Shown piece after piece: positions 5,180 through 7,663 of a stretch of DNA of 7,663 bases. The position numbers and the translations under genes were made by a program. How positions within the stretch are numbered: the stretch's first letter is position 1; every line of letters begins with the position of its first letter. The notes beneath the pieces are model-generated. The model had not been told where the DNA came from. It ran no database searches and saw only the letters and a program-made list of their open reading frames with translations. The stretch comes from an uncultured bacterium (lineage in GTDB: Bacteria; Pseudomonadota; Alphaproteobacteria; Rhodospirillales; Rhodospirillaceae). The stretch spans positions 1 through 7,663 of the forward strand of contig CAITZE010000308.1 in assembly GCA_903896775.1 (NCBI GenBank), written 5' to 3'.

Positions 5180-7663
5180 ATGGACGAGTTGCCCCACGGA
5201 ATCTCAAAGCTTGAAACCGGTAATCTCACCGGTCACGGCCGCTTAAATCTCGATGACCCTGAATTCGCCTTTGAGCTGGAAACAGCTTTATCCATGCGGT
5301 CGATATTCGGCCAAATCCTGACCGAGTTGCCCAACGTAGCGTGGACCTATTACGTCTCGGCGCGCCATTTTGAGCATGTCTTTCCATTTCGCCTCTCCAG
5401 CGAGTTTGCCTACAAAGAAGCCGACCTCACGCAGCAGTATTTTGTGTTCGGCACACCGGAACACAATCCGACCCGCACGCCTTATGTGACCGACGTTTAT
5501 GATGACGATTTTGGCGCCGGCCTAATGATCTCCATGGGCCGCCCGGTTTACGTCGATGATAAATTCAGAGGAATTGTCGCAATCGATTTTACATTGCGCC
5601 AGCTGGATGACGTGCTTGCGAAATTTCCCATCAACGACGGCGAGATTTACCTGGTCGATTCCAGCAAGCGAGTCATTGCTTATTCGCGCCGGCCTAATTC
5701 GACTGTTGAAGTAAAGCTGCCCGAGGCAATCGCCATTTCAGGCTTGTTGAGCCCAGATCACGTGAGCGCCGAAGCTACAACCACTCAGGTCGGCAATGCG
5801 ACGGTGTCGGTCCAGGGCATTTCCGTATTGCCTTTTGCACTCGTGACATCGATCCCGACGATCAGCATTTACGCGCAGGTAGTTCGCGGCACGGTTCTCG
5901 AGATCGCGATTTTCCTCGCCGTGCTTTCGCTGCTGGCTTTCATCGAGTGGCGCCGGCGTATCGCCGAGCGCATGGAGGAGCAAAGTATTGCGCTCGCCAA
6001 AGCCAAGGAGGAGGCGGAGGAGGCGACTAAAGCTAAATCCTCATTCCTTGCAATGATGAGCCATGAAATTCGCACGCCCATGAACGGCGTCATGTCCATG
6101 TCCGAGATGCTGGAACAAACGGATCTATCGGAAGATCAGCGCAGCATGTCGGCGGTGATTCGCGGCTCAGCCGCAGCGCTTTTGACGATCATCAACGACA
6201 TTCTCGATTTCTCGAAGATCGAGGCCGGCAAGCTGGATATCGAAGCGACCCCATTCTCATTGGTGGAATTAGCCGAAAGCGCGGGCGAGCTTGTCTGTCA
6301 ACGCGCCGAAGACAAAGGCATTACTTTAGCAGTTGTAATCGATCCCGCTGTGACAGATATGGTCGTGGGCGATCCGACACGCATTCGCCAAGTCTTGATT
6401 AACCTGCTGGGTAATGGCGTGAAGTTCACCGAGACTGGCGGCGTGACGTTGCGTGTGTTCGCGACGCCATCGAACGTCATGCGCTTCGAAGTCGTCGACA
6501 CCGGTATTGGCTTAACGCCCGAACAGCAAGGCCGCTTGTTCAAGGCATTCGAGCAAGCCGACGTCTCGACATCGCGGCGTTATGGCGGGACAGGCTTAGG
6601 GCTATCGATATCGCAACGCCTGTGCGAATTGATGCGCGGCCGTATCGGTGTCCAATCGGAAGCGGGGAAGGGGTCGACCTTCTGGGTTGAGTTGCCGTTA
6701 CCGCACGCCGATCAAAGCAGTGCTACTCGCGTGGACGTGAGCGATGCCATTGTGACAGCGGTCGGCTTCAACAATTCCACACGCGCGGCATTCGATGGTA
6801 TTCTACGCGCTCTCGGCGTTCAAAATTGCACGCACTTAGAATACGAAGACGATGTCGTTTCGCGGGCTTTGGAGGCAGGCGGCATCGTATTTGTTTCAGC
6901 GCAAGGTGGTGATCCGCGCGCGCTTGTGGTTGGTCAAGAGATCGCTGCCCAGGCTCAAGCAAAATCTTCCGCCGTAAAGGTGGTTCTCGCAGCACCACGC
7001 AGCCTGGCATCGACGCTCACTGAAAGCGACCGTGCAGGATTCTTAGCGGCAGTGACGCTGCCTTTGCGCCGCGGCCGAATCCATCAAGTGATCGCCGCCG
7101 CTTTGGGCCGCGGCAGTTTAACCGAGCGCAGTGTCGCATCCGCCAATCAAAAGTTCGATCCGCCGTCGGTGGACGAAGCGCGCGCGGCGGGGGCTTTGAT
7201 TCTTGTCGCCGAGGACAATGGCACCAACCAGGTCGTCATTACGCGCATGTTGAACAAACTCGGCTACGCTCTCGAGATGGCCGGCAACGGGCGCGAGGCA
7301 CTCGAAAAATATCAGCCCTCAGCTCATGGTCTGTTGCTAACGGATTTCCATATGCCGGAGATGGATGGCTTTGAACTCACCCGTGAAATCAGGCGCCTTG
7401 AAGTGAGGACCGGAAGAAGGCTGCCGATTGTTGCACTCACCGCCGATGCCTTGCCTGGAACGGCGCAGCGCTGCCTGGATGAAGGTATGGACGGTTATCT
7501 GACTAAACCCATTGAATCTAAACTGCTGACGGCTGCGTTGGAAAAGTGGTTGCCGGCCGCTTTGGATTTGCGGCGTCCGCAAAAATCCCAAGGCGCTGAA
7601 ACGCCAGCCGCCGCGCCGGAAATTGATCCGCTGGTTTTCAACCCCGTGCGGCTTAGGGAAACC
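5180..7663 (+). CDS. Hybrid sensor histidine kinase, downstream open frame (partial)
   Basis: First ATG after the internal stop; no Shine-Dalgarno precedes it. Residues are numbered from 4886. The extracytoplasmic PDC/Cache-like sensor has WTYYVSA (153-159) and GLMISMGRPVYV (212-223). The second membrane segment is at about 336-354, followed by a charged coiled coil. HisKA has the H-box with phospho-acceptor H393 (MMSHEIRTPMNG). HATPase has N506/N510 (NLLGNGVKFT, Gly where Ala is usual), D538 in DTGIG, FEQAD and GGTGLGL. A receiver-like segment without a phospho-Asp spans about 621-741. The true receiver has E776-D777, D820 (TDFHMPEMDG), T852 and K874. The last residues (DPLVFNPVRLRET) resemble the start of an HPt domain, which would make a multistep phosphorelay. 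Ligand and output partner are unknown. Confidence 0.85.
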   Translation, partial: MDELPHGISKLETGNLTGHGRLNLDDPEFAFELETALSMRSIFGQILTELPNVAWTYYVSARHFEHVFPFRLSSEFAYKEADLTQQYFVFGTPEHNPTRTPYVTDVYDDDFGAGLMISMGRPVYVDDKFRGIVAIDFTLRQLDDVLAKFPINDGEIYLVDSSKRVIAYSRRPNSTVEVKLPEAIAISGLLSPDHVSAEATTTQVGNATVSVQGISVLPFALVTSIPTISIYAQVVRGTVLEIAIFLAVLSLLAFIEWRRRIAERMEEQSIALAKAKEEAEEATKAKSSFLAMMSHEIRTPMNGVMSMSEMLEQTDLSEDQRSMSAVIRGSAAALLTIINDILDFSKIEAGKLDIEATPFSLVELAESAGELVCQRAEDKGITLAVVIDPAVTDMVVGDPTRIRQVLINLLGNGVKFTETGGVTLRVFATPSNVMRFEVVDTGIGLTPEQQGRLFKAFEQADVSTSRRYGGTGLGLSISQRLCELMRGRIGVQSEAGKGSTFWVELPLPHADQSSATRVDVSDAIVTAVGFNNSTRAAFDGILRALGVQNCTHLEYEDDVVSRALEAGGIVFVSAQGGDPRALVVGQEIAAQAQAKSSAVKVVLAAPRSLASTLTESDRAGFLAAVTLPLRRGRIHQVIAAALGRGSLTERSVASANQKFDPPSVDEARAAGALILVAEDNGTNQVVITRMLNKLGYALEMAGNGREALEKYQPSAHGLLLTDFHMPEMDGFELTREIRRLEVRTGRRLPIVALTADALPGTAQRCLDEGMDGYLTKPIESKLLTAALEKWLPAALDLRRPQKSQGAETPAAAPEIDPLVFNPVRLRET

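Larger units (their letters stand above)
4886..7663 (+). pseudogene. Hybrid sensor histidine kinase interrupted by in-frame UAG; 3' end beyond window
   Basis: The frame starting at 4886 has one stop, TAG, as codon 88 (5147-5149), then 838 further sense codons to the window edge. There is no frameshift: the H-box His at 6062 is in the same phase as the start. The stop falls in the sensor domain between SRLLK and LRQDAAVDF; a single change from CAG (Gln), GAG (Glu) or AAG (Lys) would create it. With the stop obeyed, the sensor and both membrane segments cannot be made as one chain. The flawless downstream frame means the lesion is very recent, a sequence error, or tolerated by suppression or readthrough. 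It is called a pseudogene provisionally. It sits in the slot after acpS where lepB is common, in the same operon. Confidence 0.65.

Overview
The window looks like chromosomal DNA from an alphaproteobacterium, most likely near the Rhodospirillales. The evidence is the gene order rpoZ, one long RelA/SpoT-type gene, a DUF2062 membrane protein gene, pdxJ and acpS. Further support comes from the omega subunit's acidic C-terminal tail, the RXKD-type bifunctional (p)ppGpp enzyme and a moderately GC-rich composition. The species cannot be named from this sequence. No tRNA, rRNA, CRISPR array or insertion sequence was recognised.

Layout. Positions 1-99 are a non-coding leader with a perfect 9-bp inverted repeat and a possible -35 element. 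rpoZ (100-456) encodes RNA polymerase omega; its frame stays coding-like past the TAA up to a TGA at 544-546. A 130-base spacer leads to rsh (677-2845), the bifunctional (p)ppGpp synthetase/hydrolase. The 246-base gap after rsh holds a candidate 25-residue hydrophobic protein on the minus strand (2863-2940), absent from any list of longer ORFs, and several hairpins. Next comes a tightly packed plus-strand operon: the DUF2062 gene (3092-3700), pdxJ (3697-4452) and acpS (4449-4865), joined by 4-base ATGA and GTGA overlaps. Only 20 bases later a large hybrid sensor histidine kinase gene begins (4886 to beyond the window end), where lepB usually sits in this cluster.

The kinase gene is the main oddity. 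Its frame has a membrane segment, an extracytoplasmic PDC/Cache-like sensor, a second membrane segment, a coiled coil, HisKA, HATPase, a degenerate receiver, a true receiver and probably the start of an HPt domain. It is broken by one UAG at codon 88. The next 838 codons are fully open and keep all catalytic motifs. This could be a recent nonsense mutation, a sequence error, suppression or readthrough. A second coding-like frame after a stop codon occurs in rpoZ.

How the genes fit together: rsh sets (p)ppGpp, and omega keeps the N-terminal MARVTV residues that form part of a ppGpp site on RNA polymerase in E. coli. pdxJ makes pyridoxine 5'-phosphate and acpS activates acyl carrier protein, so the locus groups growth-rate control with cofactor and lipid supply. 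The kinase would add an environmental sensor to the same transcript, but its ligand and target are unknown.
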